From positions 62,001 through 126,000 of the forward strand of contig NZ_JADIKE010000037.1 in NCBI RefSeq assembly GCF_016904955.1: a stretch of 64,000 nucleotides of DNA, in the 5' to 3' direction. A program made the translations under genes and the position numbers. This DNA is from Dyella flava. Lineage in GTDB: Bacteria; Pseudomonadota; Gammaproteobacteria; Xanthomonadales; Rhodanobacteraceae. Shown here piece after piece: positions 36,898 to 45,345 of this stretch (position 1 is the first letter of the stretch; each line of letters opens with the position of its first letter). The notes under the pieces were generated by a model, which searched no databases, was not told where the DNA came from, and saw only the letters and a list, made by a program, of their open reading frames with translations.

Positions 36898-37566
36898 TTG
36901 AGCAGTCCATTGCAGGACCTGATCGACAGCAACCGCCGCTGGTCGGCTTCCGTGACGCAGGCTGATCCGCACTTCTTCGAGCGCCTGGCCAAGCAGCAGT
37001 CACCGAAGTATTTGTGGATCGGTTGCTCGGATTCACGCGTACCCGCTACGCAGATCGTGGATCTGCCGCCCGGCGAGATCTTCGTGCAACGCAATGTAGC
37101 CAACGTGGTTTCGCATAGCGACCTCAACTGCCTGAGCGCCGTGCAGTTCGCGGTGGATGTGCTGAAGGTGGAACACATCATCGTGGTCGGTCACTACGGC
37201 TGCGGCGGCGTGCAGGCGGTGCTGGACGAGCGGCGCCTGGGCCTGGTCGACAACTGGTTGCGTCACGTCAGCGACGTCGCACAGAAACATACCGACATGC
37301 TCAGCTCGCTCAGATCCATGCCCTTGCGCAATACGCGTCTCTGCGAGCTCAACGCTATCGAGCAAGTGGTGAATGTGTGCGCCACGACCATCGTGATGGA
37401 GGCATGGGAGCGCGGCCAGAAACTCGCCGTGCACGCCTGGTGCTACAGCCTTTCCAACGGACACATGCATGACCTTGGCATGCATGTCGACTCGCGCGAA
37501 TCATTGCGCCCCAGTTACGAACAAGCCCTGCAGCAGCTGATGCATCGCGCAGGGGAACCACGATGA
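36898..37566 (+). CDS. can: Beta-class carbonic anhydrase (TTG start)
   Basis: The 222-residue zinc enzyme interconverts carbon dioxide and bicarbonate. Zinc ligands are Cys43, Asp45/Arg47 in IGCSDSRVP, and His99 and Cys102 in VVGHYGCGG. The start is TTG 36898, with GAGGA seven bases upstream; no ATG fits. It lies 10 bases after the aldehyde dehydrogenase gene and overlaps the RidA gene as ATGA, so it is embedded in that operon. Bicarbonate supply to this pathway is not obvious; the decarboxylation step of aminocarboxymuconate degradation releases carbon dioxide, which may be the link. Confidence 0.93.
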   Translation: MSSPLQDLIDSNRRWSASVTQADPHFFERLAKQQSPKYLWIGCSDSRVPATQIVDLPPGEIFVQRNVANVVSHSDLNCLSAVQFAVDVLKVEHIIVVGHYGCGGVQAVLDERRLGLVDNWLRHVSDVAQKHTDMLSSLRSMPLRNTRLCELNAIEQVVNVCATTIVMEAWERGQKLAVHAWCYSLSNGHMHDLGMHVDSRESLRPSYEQALQQLMHRAGEPR

Positions 37567-37991
37567 GCGAGGTAATCCGCACCGATACCGCGCCGGCGCC
37601 GGTTGGCGCTTACCCCCATGCGCGCCGCGTGGGTAATCTGCTGTTTCTCTCGGGTGTCGGCCCGCGCCAACCCGGTACGAATGCCATTCCGGGCAATGTC
37701 TATGGTGCGCAAGGCAAGCTGATCGATTACGACATCGAGCAGCAATGCCGGCAGGTTTTCGCCAACGTGCGCGCAGTCCTCGAAGCCAGCGGCGCGCAGT
37801 GGGAGCAGTTGGTCGACGTCACGGTTTTTCTCACCGACATGACCCGCGACTTCGCGACCTACAACCGGCTTTACGCCGAATACTTCAAAGGCGTGGATGC
37901 CTGCCGCACCACGCTGGGCATCGCGGCCCTGCCTACGCCCATCGCCATCGAACTCAAATGCATCGCCGCACTGCCCTCTTCGACGGGCTGA
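37563..37991 (+). CDS. RidA family protein, possible 2-aminomuconate deaminase
   Basis: The 142-residue RidA/YjgF-fold protein has APVGAYPHARRVGNLLFLSG at the start and the conserved ELKCIA end. Its length and the GVGPRQPGTNAIPG segment resemble 2-aminomuconate deaminases (AmnD type), which are longer than typical imine deaminases. It is coupled to the carbonic anhydrase gene by a 4-base overlap. The alternative is a general enamine/imine deaminase. Confidence 0.82.
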   Translation: MSEVIRTDTAPAPVGAYPHARRVGNLLFLSGVGPRQPGTNAIPGNVYGAQGKLIDYDIEQQCRQVFANVRAVLEASGAQWEQLVDVTVFLTDMTRDFATYNRLYAEYFKGVDACRTTLGIAALPTPIAIELKCIAALPSSTG

Positions 37992-38003
37992 AACGCGGGC
38001 ATT

Positions 38004-38035
38004 AAAAAACCCGGCTGGCAGGACCAACCGGGTTT
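38004..38035. terminator. Bidirectional terminator after the RidA gene
   Basis: AAACCCGG and CCGGGTTT enclose an inner TGG/CCA pair. On the minus strand the hairpin is followed by six T; on the plus strand by TTTCTC. It separates the RidA operon from the convergent Asr-like gene. Confidence 0.8.
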
Positions 38036-38066
38036 CTCGGTATACCGAACCGTATTACAACAACGA

Positions 38067-38291
38067 TTACTTCCCGGCGGTGCTGCTGGAAGCCGGCGCA
38101 GCGGCCTTCTTGTGCGACGACTTGTGGGTCGTCGACGAGGTGCTCGACTTCGCCTTGTGGGTGGTGTGCTTGGCAGGAGCCGCGGTGGACGAAGAAGCCG
38201 GGGCAGCCGACGACTGTTCCTGAGCGAACACCGAGCCGGAGAGGGCCACACCTGCAACGAGCAGAGAAGCGATCGCAAGTTTACGCATCAT
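38067..38291 (-). CDS. Small exported Ala/Ser/Lys/His-rich protein (acid-shock Asr-like)
   Basis: This protein of about 74 residues has a signal peptide (RKLAIASLLVAGVALSGSVF then AQ). The mature part has few residue types, with repeats such as KHTTHKAKSST and STTHKSSHKKAAAP. Composition and layout recall E. coli Asr, an intrinsically disordered periplasmic acid-shock chaperone, though low-complexity similarity proves little. Of three near ATGs I chose 38291, nine bases after GAGG; 38297 and 38288 remain possible. Confidence 0.65.
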   Translation of the reverse strand: MMRKLAIASLLVAGVALSGSVFAQEQSSAAPASSSTAAPAKHTTHKAKSSTSSTTHKSSHKKAAAPASSSTAGK

Positions 38292-38481
38292 GATCATGAG
38301 CCTCGAGATTTTTGGTTGTCACGGACCCGGCCGGAACCCGGCTCACGCGGGCGGCGTGACGGCCTTAACAATGCATCGGTCTCGGCATACCGGAACTGAA
38401 CGGAAGTAAGAAAAACACGAGATTTGCTTATAAATTGAGCAAGTCACTCGAACCGGGCTTCCGCGGCAGTTTCCCCAGGGA

Positions 38482-39261
38482 TCAAGCCAGACATTGCCGT
38501 AATAACTCGCGGATGGTGTCCTGCACCAGCAGGGCCTTGGCCCCATCCCAGGCAAAGCTTTCCTCGTCCATATACCGGCACTGGGACAGCTCCAACTGGA
38601 CCGCCTGGACCCCCTCCGCCGGCTTGCCGTAGTGCCGGGTGATATAGCCACCCTTGAAGCGCCCATTGAGCACGAAGTCGTAGCGCGACTGGGCTTCCAT
38701 CACGTTGGTAAGGCTCCACTGCAGGTCAGCGCCGCAACTGGCTCCGTCAGCCGTGCCCAGGTTGAAGTCCGGTAAACGCCCTTCGAAAAGCATCGGCACA
38801 TGGCTGCGAATCGAATGCCCTTCCCACAGCACGACCCGCCCATGCTGCGCCTTGAGCCGGGCAATCTCCCCGACCAGCGCCTGGTGGTACGGGCGCCACC
38901 AATGCTCGACGCGTTGCTGGATTTCTTCAGCATCAGGCTCCTGACCGTCCAGGTAGAGGGGCTCGCCGTCAAAACCGATGGTCGGTACCAGGCCGGTCTC
39001 CCGTCGCCCCGGGTAAAGCGCTTGCCCATCGGCCGGCCGATTGAGATCGATCACGTAGCGTGAGGCCACCGGCTTGAGCACGCTGGCCCCCAGTTCTTCC
39101 GCCAAGGGTTCGTAGAGCTGCGCCACATGCCAGTCGGTGTCCGGTGAACGGCGGGCTTCGGGGCGCAGGCGAGAGCTCAGATCGTCGGGAATATAGCTGC
39201 CGTTGTGCGGCAGGCTGATCAGCAGCGCAGCGCTGCCACGTTTGAGGCTGAAGGTATCCAT
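38482..39261 (-). CDS. N-formylglutamate amidohydrolase family protein
   Basis: The 259-residue protein has the family motifs LISLPHNGSYIPDDL, DTDWHVAQLY, RYVIDLNRPADG and VVLWEGHSIRSHVP, with metal ligands His and Glu. HutG removes formate from N-formylglutamate in histidine breakdown. No hut genes are near, so a different N-formyl amino acid substrate is possible. It follows the glutathione reductase-like gene after 24 bases. Confidence 0.88.
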   Translation of the reverse strand: MDTFSLKRGSAALLISLPHNGSYIPDDLSSRLRPEARRSPDTDWHVAQLYEPLAEELGASVLKPVASRYVIDLNRPADGQALYPGRRETGLVPTIGFDGEPLYLDGQEPDAEEIQQRVEHWWRPYHQALVGEIARLKAQHGRVVLWEGHSIRSHVPMLFEGRLPDFNLGTADGASCGADLQWSLTNVMEAQSRYDFVLNGRFKGGYITRHYGKPAEGVQAVQLELSQCRYMDEESFAWDGAKALLVQDTIRELLRQCLA

Positions 39262-39285
39262 CCCGGAAGTGTGACCCGTCAGCAC

Positions 39286-40632
39286 TCAGTGCAGCAACAG
39301 GAGCTCTTCGGCAGCGGTGGGGTGGATCGCGATGGCTTCTTTCAGGTCGCGCCAATACAGCCCTTTTTGCAGCGCAATCGCAAAACCTTGCAGCAGCTCA
39401 TCGCTGCCCGGTCCCAACACATGGATGCCGACCACCTTGCGCTCGTCACCCACGCAAACCAGTTTCACCACACTTTGCTCCGAATGCCCGGCCACCATCA
39501 TCAACAAAGGCGTATAGCGGCCACTGTACACGCTGACAGCATCGCCATGACGCGCGCGTGCCTGGTCCTCGGTCAGGCCAACCGTACCCAGTGGTGGATC
39601 AGCGAACACGACGCTGGGGATGGCGCTGTCATCAAACTTCGCGTCCGCATGGCCGCCTACCAATCGAGTAGCCAAAGCGCGACCCGCCGCCACCGCCACC
39701 GGCGTCAATGCCCTCCGATCGGTCACATCGCCGATCGCATAAATGCCAGGCACATTGGTGTTCTGAAAGGCATCAACGCGTACGCGACCCTCTTGATCAC
39801 ACGCCACGCCCAGACGTTCCAATCCGATACCACCGCTATTGGGCACACGGCCTACGGCCCACAACACCGCGTCGTAGACACCGTGCTCAATGCCCCCGAT
39901 GGTTTCCAGGGTGATGGCACCGGGGTTGCCGTGTGCGGCCTTGATCCAGGTATCACGCACTATCCTGATGCCACGTGTCTGCATCTGCGATACAAGCGCA
40001 TCGACCAGTTCACGGTCAAAGCCTGCCAGCACGTGTTCGCGTACCAGCAAATCCACTGAGCAGCCCAGGCCATGCAGCATGCAGGCAAATTCAACCGCGA
40101 CATAACCGCCTCCGACGATGGCGATATGCCGCGGGCAGGCGTCCAGCGTGAAGACGTCGTCCGACAACATGCCCAGCTCGAAGCCCGGTATATCGAGGCG
40201 GCGGGGACGCGCACCCGTCGCAATGACGATATGCGGCGCGCTGACCTGCATCCCTTGCGCGGTTACCACTGTATCTGCCGATATCAAGCGTGCGGCATCC
40301 GTTATAACGCGGATGCCCGCCGTATCCAGACGGATCGCATAGCGCTCGCGAATGCCGGCGATGTAGCGGTTGCGCAAATCACGAAAGCGCGCCCAATCCA
40401 GCTGCATCGGCGTGGTTTCGAAACCGATGTCGATCGCCAATCGATGCATGTCCGCCATTTGCGCGGCGTACCACATGGCCTTCTTCGGTACGCAACCGCG
40501 ATTCACGCAGGTGCCGCCCAAGGCGTCAGCGTCAAACATGGCGACCCGCGCTCCCAGCTTGGCACCACGCTGCGCAACGCTCAATCCACCCGAACCTGCC
40601 CCCAGCACAATCAGATCGAAGCGTTCGCTCAT
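39286..40632 (-). CDS. gor: Glutathione reductase-like flavoprotein
   Basis: The 448-residue pyridine-nucleotide disulfide oxidoreductase has the FAD motif LIVLGAGSGGLSVAQRGAKL, the redox disulfide GGTCVNRGCVPKK, a second nucleotide-binding motif AIVGGGYVAVEFACMLHGLG, and the C-terminal HPTAAEELLLLH with the catalytic His-Glu. It resembles E. coli Gor along the whole length. The NADPH-selectivity loop reads VREHVLAGFD, one residue shorter than the E. coli VRKHAPLRSFD and lacking its second Arg, so coenzyme preference could differ. ATG 40632 has AGGAG six bases upstream. Confidence 0.88.
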   Translation of the reverse strand: MSERFDLIVLGAGSGGLSVAQRGAKLGARVAMFDADALGGTCVNRGCVPKKAMWYAAQMADMHRLAIDIGFETTPMQLDWARFRDLRNRYIAGIRERYAIRLDTAGIRVITDAARLISADTVVTAQGMQVSAPHIVIATGARPRRLDIPGFELGMLSDDVFTLDACPRHIAIVGGGYVAVEFACMLHGLGCSVDLLVREHVLAGFDRELVDALVSQMQTRGIRIVRDTWIKAAHGNPGAITLETIGGIEHGVYDAVLWAVGRVPNSGGIGLERLGVACDQEGRVRVDAFQNTNVPGIYAIGDVTDRRALTPVAVAAGRALATRLVGGHADAKFDDSAIPSVVFADPPLGTVGLTEDQARARHGDAVSVYSGRYTPLLMMVAGHSEQSVVKLVCVGDERKVVGIHVLGPGSDELLQGFAIALQKGLYWRDLKEAIAIHPTAAEELLLLH

Positions 40633-40679
40633 CGTCATCTCCTGGCTGAGTTCACGTCGTTTGGATCAGGCTTGATTGA

Positions 40680-41939
40680 CTACAGACCGAACCGCGCGGG
40701 TGCATAGGGCGTTGGATCAAAGGCAGGCGTCGCTCCGGTGAGCTGCGCGGCAACCAATTCACCGGTTGCCGCCGACATGCTGACGCCCAACATGCCGTGT
40801 GCCGTGGCCAGATGCAGGTTGGACCAGCGCGTGCTGGGGCCTATGATCGGCAGTTCGTCCACGCTCATAGGACGCCAGCCCCACCACTCTTCCTGCAATT
40901 GCGGCCCTTCCGGCTCACGTAAACCCAACGCCGCGCCACGGCGCAAGGCATCGATGCGGGTGCGATTGAGTCCTTCCGCATAACCGGAAAACTCCATGGT
41001 GCTGCCCAGGCGAAAGCCACTTTCCCAGGTTGTGACGCACACCGACACATCGCGCAGCACCAAAGCATGACGCGGCGCATGCACCGGCCGCGTATAGGTG
41101 AGCGAGTAGCCCTTGCCCGGCTGCATCGGCAAGCGCAGGCCAAGCTTCTTTCCAAGCAATGGCGACCAGGCACCCAAGGCGAGCAACACACGTTCGCCGG
41201 CAAAATCGCCACGGGAAGTGCCGACACCCGTGATGCGATTCGATGCTGTCTCGAAACGCTCGATGCTGGCACCGGTTTCGATCACGCCACCGCGTTCGCG
41301 CACCAGCCGCGCCAGTTCGGCCACGTAACGGTCCGGACGCAAACGTGCATCGCCGGGATGGAATAAACCGCCCTTCACGCCGGGCTTGAGCGCGGGTTCC
41401 ATCGCTTCGACCTCATCCCCGCGCAGGCGCTGTACGGGAATGCCCAGGCGCTCCAGCACCTGCACGTGATGATGTTCATCCGCGTTCATGGGGCCGGGCT
41501 GGCGATAGACATACATCACGCCAGACTCAACGAATTCGCAATCGAGCTTCTCGTTGGCGACCCACTCGCCGATCAAGTGTCGTGAGCGTTGCAGGATGGC
41601 CGAACGCGCCTGAGCGGCATGCTCGAAATCGCGCCAGTTGCAGTGCCGCGCAAACCCTAGCAGCCAGCGCAGACGCGGGCCATCGAAACGTGGGTTGAGG
41701 TACAGCGGCGCATCGGCACGCAACACCGAGCGCAGCGCCACACCCAGCATGCCAGGCATCGCCAAGGGCGCTGCGTGGCTGGGGGTAATCGTGCCGCAAT
41801 TGCCGTGCGAACTGCCGCAACCGGGCGTGCCCTGCTCCAGCACGCGCACGCTGGCGCCGCCCTGCAGCAGATACAACGCACAGGACAGGCCGACGACACC
41901 GCCACCAAGAATCAACACATCACTGCGGGAAGCATCCAT
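40680..41939 (-). CDS. FAD-dependent D-amino-acid dehydrogenase-like oxidoreductase (DadA family)
   Basis: The 419-residue DAO-superfamily protein begins with the FAD motif DVLILGGGVVGLSCALYLLQ. It has CGSSHGNCGTITPSHAAPLA, GGLFHPGDARLRPDRYV and the C-terminal WGWRPMSVDELPIIG / HLATAHGMLGVSMSAATGEL, the DadA layout. Members oxidise D-amino acids or D-hydroxyproline into the quinone pool. No racemase or epimerase gene is adjacent, so the substrate is open. It lies 47 bases upstream of the glutathione reductase-like gene. Confidence 0.85.
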   Translation of the reverse strand: MDASRSDVLILGGGVVGLSCALYLLQGGASVRVLEQGTPGCGSSHGNCGTITPSHAAPLAMPGMLGVALRSVLRADAPLYLNPRFDGPRLRWLLGFARHCNWRDFEHAAQARSAILQRSRHLIGEWVANEKLDCEFVESGVMYVYRQPGPMNADEHHHVQVLERLGIPVQRLRGDEVEAMEPALKPGVKGGLFHPGDARLRPDRYVAELARLVRERGGVIETGASIERFETASNRITGVGTSRGDFAGERVLLALGAWSPLLGKKLGLRLPMQPGKGYSLTYTRPVHAPRHALVLRDVSVCVTTWESGFRLGSTMEFSGYAEGLNRTRIDALRRGAALGLREPEGPQLQEEWWGWRPMSVDELPIIGPSTRWSNLHLATAHGMLGVSMSAATGELVAAQLTGATPAFDPTPYAPARFGL

Positions 41940-42138
41940 CCCGGCATTGTAGCGACCCGCGTGCCGCCCTAAAGAGCCGGCCTACGACCCTGACGCAGCT
42001 CGCCAAGGCAAGCCGGGGATCGTTGACAGGCGCTTGACCTGGCCCCACCAGCTTGCGCATGCCTATGAACGGTGGGTACTTGCGCAGAAGCGAACATCGT
42101 CGCAGGCTGATGGCGCGCAACCTCGAGTCCCCACTCCG

Positions 42139-43488
42139 ATGCGTGCAGCGATTGTGAAGTGCCTGTTTTGCACCACCGTGCTACTGGCCTCCACCAGTGC
42201 GCACGCGCAAACGCCTGCCCCTCCCTCCACCGAAGAACTACTGGCCAAATTCGGATCCTCGCCGAACGGCCTGGCGCGCTACGACTACCTCACCGCCGTC
42301 ATACCGACACTGCAAGGCGACGACAAGGTGCTGGCCCAGCAACTGCTGGCAACCGTGGACAACGAGCTTGGCCTCTACGACGAGGCAATCATGGCCTTCC
42401 CGTTTGACAACCGCATAGCGCCTCCGCGCTCCATGCCGCTGCCCAACACCGACGACTGGCGCAGCATCAATGCCGCCGATGCCGTGGTGGAAATGGCCGC
42501 CAACCGCCACATCGTGATGGTCAACGAAGCCCATCACGATGCACACACGCGGGAACTCACGCTGGCCTTGTTGCCACGCCTGCGTGCATTGGGTTATCGC
42601 TATTTCGCCGCAGAAGCGCTGAGCGACAAGGACACACAGTTGACGCAGCGCGGCTATGCCACCGATGACTCCGGCACCGAATACCTGATGGAACCGCTAT
42701 ACGGCGAAATCATCCGCCAGGCGATCAAGCTCGGCTACATCATCGTGCCCTACGATCCGGAAAACGCTACGACGGATAGTCGCGATGCCGAGGAGGCGAA
42801 AAACCTTTACGAGCGGGTGTTCGCCAAAGATCCGCAGGCCAAGTTGTTCGTGCATGCCGGCTATTCACATCTGGACAAAGCCCCCGGCAATCTGGGCCCC
42901 GGCATCCAGCCGATGGCCATGCTGCTGAAGCAGCTCAGCGGTTACGACCCCTTGTGTGTCGACCAGGTGCAATTTCGCGACGTGGCTGTCGGCGGTCTCG
43001 ATTTTGGCTTTTACAGCACGGTCGCCGTGCGCTTCAGGCCAGAGGTGCCGATTGCCTTGCGCAATCGCCGTACCAACGACATATGGAGTTCCGATCCACT
43101 ACGTCACGACATCAGCGTGATTCTTCCTGCGGCAGACGAAGGCGATCTGGATGTCCACGGCATCATGAAAGGCGACGTGTTGCGCCGCCAGGTCGTGCTG
43201 CCGCGTCCGCCTTTTGACATTGACGAGCGCCCCGATTGGCTGACGCTAGGCGGCAAACGCGTTCCGTTTCGCATCTCACTGGACCTGTGCAATGGACAAT
43301 TGCCTTGCGCGGTCGATGCTTACTACGCCAACGAGCCGGACAGTTCCGTTCCGGCCGACCGCTACACCTTCACCCACTCGCGTTCCCACAGCGTGCTTTA
43401 CCTGTATCCCGGGCGGTACCGCCTGCGCGCCTGGAACACCAGTGGCGCCACCCTGTCGGAACAGGAGATCGAGGTTCCCGCCCCATAG
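42139..43488 (+). CDS. Uncharacterised exported protein, Tiki/ChaN/erythromycin-esterase-like
   Basis: The 449-residue product has a signal peptide (IVKCLFCTTVLLASTSAHA then QTP). The core at about residues 120-300 carries HIVMVNEAHHDAHTREL, RYFAAEALSD and KLFVHAGYSH, a pattern of His/Glu residues like the ChaN/Tiki/EreA superfamily of periplasmic or extracellular hydrolases and haem-binding proteins. The C-terminal 100 residues look beta-rich (YRLRAWNTSGATL). ATG 42139 was chosen because the signal peptide starts there. No informative neighbours; function unknown. Confidence 0.6.
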   Translation: MRAAIVKCLFCTTVLLASTSAHAQTPAPPSTEELLAKFGSSPNGLARYDYLTAVIPTLQGDDKVLAQQLLATVDNELGLYDEAIMAFPFDNRIAPPRSMPLPNTDDWRSINAADAVVEMAANRHIVMVNEAHHDAHTRELTLALLPRLRALGYRYFAAEALSDKDTQLTQRGYATDDSGTEYLMEPLYGEIIRQAIKLGYIIVPYDPENATTDSRDAEEAKNLYERVFAKDPQAKLFVHAGYSHLDKAPGNLGPGIQPMAMLLKQLSGYDPLCVDQVQFRDVAVGGLDFGFYSTVAVRFRPEVPIALRNRRTNDIWSSDPLRHDISVILPAADEGDLDVHGIMKGDVLRRQVVLPRPPFDIDERPDWLTLGGKRVPFRISLDLCNGQLPCAVDAYYANEPDSSVPADRYTFTHSRSHSVLYLYPGRYRLRAWNTSGATLSEQEIEVPAP

Positions 43489-43630
43489 ACGCGTGCTGTG
43501 GCTCTCCAGCCTGACGACACTGCCCCTGGCGGGCGCCGATCCGCCTGCCCAACCTCCCCCAGTTCCTGAGGACTTCCGTCCAAATCATTGATTTGATATA
43601 ACCTCGACGCAAAACACGCTGAGGGTTTTT

Positions 43631-44200
43631 ATGGCGCCGGCCAACAGGGGTGATGCCGACAAACACAGATCGACCTGGCTTGTGCTGCGGCACGCCGCAC
43701 TGCTCGGTGTGCTGCTGTTGCTTGCAGCCTGTGCCGGTTCGCCACGACGGGAAGCCACCTTCAAACCCTCCCATTCGGAACTCGCCGACGAACCGGCCCG
43801 CGCGCCGGAAAATTCGGTAGGTACCGCCAACGATGTGCTGTTCCGCGCCATGGCCCTGGTCGGCACCCCCTATCACTGGGGCGGCAATACCCCAGCCGGC
43901 GGCTTCGATTGCAGCGGCCTGGTGGACTACATCTACCGCAACGCCGCCAACATCATGCTGCCGCATAGCTCGCGCGACATGGCTGAGATGAACGGCCTGA
44001 AGGTGCGCAGCATGGATGACTTGATCAGCGGCGATCTGGTCTTCTTCGGCAGTGACGGCGATATCAGCCACGTAGGCGTCTATGTTGGCAAAGGGCGCTT
44101 TGTGCATGCGCCAAACAGCGGCGGCACGGTGCGGCTGGACGACATTGACGGCCCGTATTGGCGCAATCACTTCATCTACGGCAAACGGTTGCTGGATTAA
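43631..44200 (+). CDS. NlpC/P60 family lipoprotein (peptidoglycan endopeptidase type)
   Basis: The 189-residue protein has a lipobox LLLAAC near residue 34, then an NlpC/P60 domain at about 70-185. The catalytic Cys is in AGGFDCSGLVDYIYR and the His in DISHVGVYVGKGRFVHAPNS. Such Spr/MepS-like enzymes cut peptidoglycan cross-links. GAGGG precedes ATG 43631. It is a single gene. Confidence 0.9.
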   Translation: MAPANRGDADKHRSTWLVLRHAALLGVLLLLAACAGSPRREATFKPSHSELADEPARAPENSVGTANDVLFRAMALVGTPYHWGGNTPAGGFDCSGLVDYIYRNAANIMLPHSSRDMAEMNGLKVRSMDDLISGDLVFFGSDGDISHVGVYVGKGRFVHAPNSGGTVRLDDIDGPYWRNHFIYGKRLLD

Positions 44201-44333
44201 TTCAAGGACCGGCTGCACAACACGCCCGCCAGGGGCGGCTCGCAGGCCAGCCACGCTTCAGGCATGTGCGCTCACGCCTTGCCTTCCTCCTGTCTCCGTA
44301 AGCCGAGAAGGCACCATTCGCCCGTCTTCACAA

Positions 44334-44359
44334 AAATTAAATTGTACACAATTAAATTT
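44334..44359 (+). promoter_or_regulatory. OhrR operator and overlapping promoter
   Basis: AATTGT-AC-ACAATT at 44340-44353 is a perfect dyad, extended outward by AAATTA/AAATTT with one mismatch. This is the AT-rich type of box bound by OhrR. Possible promoter hexamers TTGTAC (44343-44348) and TATGTT (44365-44370), 16 bases apart, overlap it. A start near 44377 would be at the ohrR ATG, so the transcript may be leaderless. Confidence 0.7.
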
Positions 44360-44377
44360 GATGCTATGTTATTTGCC

Positions 44378-44833
44378 ATGAGCAGCCCCATCACCCCTAC
44401 CCTGCTTCTCGACGAACAGCTGTGCTTTGCGCTGTACGCCGCGTCACGCCGCATGACAGCGGTCTACCGGCCATTGCTAGAAGCATTGGAGCTGACCTAC
44501 CCGCAATACCTGGTGATGTTGGTGCTGTGGGAGCGTGACGGGCTGACCGTGCGCGAACTCGGTGTACGCCTGCAACTGGACTCCGGCACGCTCACCCCCC
44601 TACTCAAACGCCTGGAACAGAGCGGCCTGGTGCAGCGCCGCCGCCGGCAGAGCGACGAGCGTGAAGTGGAAATCACGCTGACCGAAGCCGGGCGTAAGCT
44701 GCACGAACGTGCGGCCGAAGTGCCGCGCTGCCTGGCCGAACGACTTTGTATGTCCGTCGACGCCTTCGTGCGCCTGCGCGACGAACTCAAATCCCTCGCG
44801 GCCCAGCTGGCCGCTCCCTCCGACGACGACTGA
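44378..44833 (+). CDS. ohrR: Organic hydroperoxide-sensing repressor OhrR (MarR family)
   Basis: The 151-residue MarR-type winged-helix repressor has the reactive Cys16 in [14 protein letters not shown] and Tyr residues in [14 protein letters not shown]. The wing is [19 protein letters not shown]-terminal Cys118 and Cys124 suggest the two-Cys mode known from Xanthomonas OhrR, where the sensing Cys forms a disulfide. ATG 44378 was chosen by homology. It lies 10 bases before ohr and right behind its own operator. Confidence 0.93.
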   Translation: MSSPITPTLLLDEQLCFALYAASRRMTAVYRPLLEALELTYPQYLVMLVLWERDGLTVRELGVRLQLDSGTLTPLLKRLEQSGLVQRRRRQSDEREVEITLTEAGRKLHERAAEVPRCLAERLCMSVDAFVRLRDELKSLAAQLAAPSDDD

Positions 44834-44843
44834 GACCAAGACC

Positions 44844-45275
44844 ATGAGCAACCCAACCAAGGTTCTGTACACCGCTACTGCCACCGCCAAGGGTGGCCGT
44901 GAAGGCCACATCCACAGCAGCGATGGCGTGCTGGATTTCGATCTGAAGTTGCCGAAGGAACTGGGCGGCCCAGGCGGCCACGGCAGCAATCCGGAGCAAC
45001 TGTTCGCCGCCGGCTACGCGGCCTGCTTCGAAGGTGCCGTGCGCTTTGTGGCACGTGAAAAGAAGATTGCTTTGAAGGAAGCTTCGGTGACCGGCCATGT
45101 CGGCATCGGTCCGCGTGACCCGGCGGGTTTCGCGATTGCGGTGAAACTGGAAGTAAGCCTGCCCGGCATCGATCGCGCCGTGGCACAGGAGTTGGTGGAC
45201 GTTGCTCACCGCGACATTTGCCCGTACTCGCATGCGACGCGCGGCAATGTGGATGTGCAGATCTCGCTGGTCTGA
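44844..45275 (+). CDS. ohr: Organic hydroperoxide resistance protein
   Basis: The 143-residue thiol peroxidase reduces fatty-acid and other organic hydroperoxides using lipoyl proteins. The reactive Cys is in [14 protein letters not shown] and the resolving Cys in [12 protein letters not shown], with Arg and Glu of the active site conserved. It is co-transcribed with ohrR and ends before a strong terminator. Confidence 0.95.
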   Translation: MSNPTKVLYTATATAKGGREGHIHSSDGVLDFDLKLPKELGGPGGHGSNPEQLFAAGYAACFEGAVRFVAREKKIALKEASVTGHVGIGPRDPAGFAIAVKLEVSLPGIDRAVAQELVDVAHRDICPYSHATRGNVDVQISLV

Positions 45276-45295
45276 TTTTTATCCGCGATGAAAAC

Positions 45296-45323
45296 AACAA
45301 CGGCGCCCTTGGGCGCCGTTGTT
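45296..45323. terminator. Bidirectional terminator after ohr
   Basis: AACAACGGCGCCC and GGGCGCCGTTGTT form a perfect 13-bp stem with a two-base minimal loop. TTGTTTT on the plus strand and A-rich flanks on the other side serve both convergent genes. Confidence 0.88.
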
Positions 45324-45345
45324 TTGCAGCTATTTTAAAAGCGCC

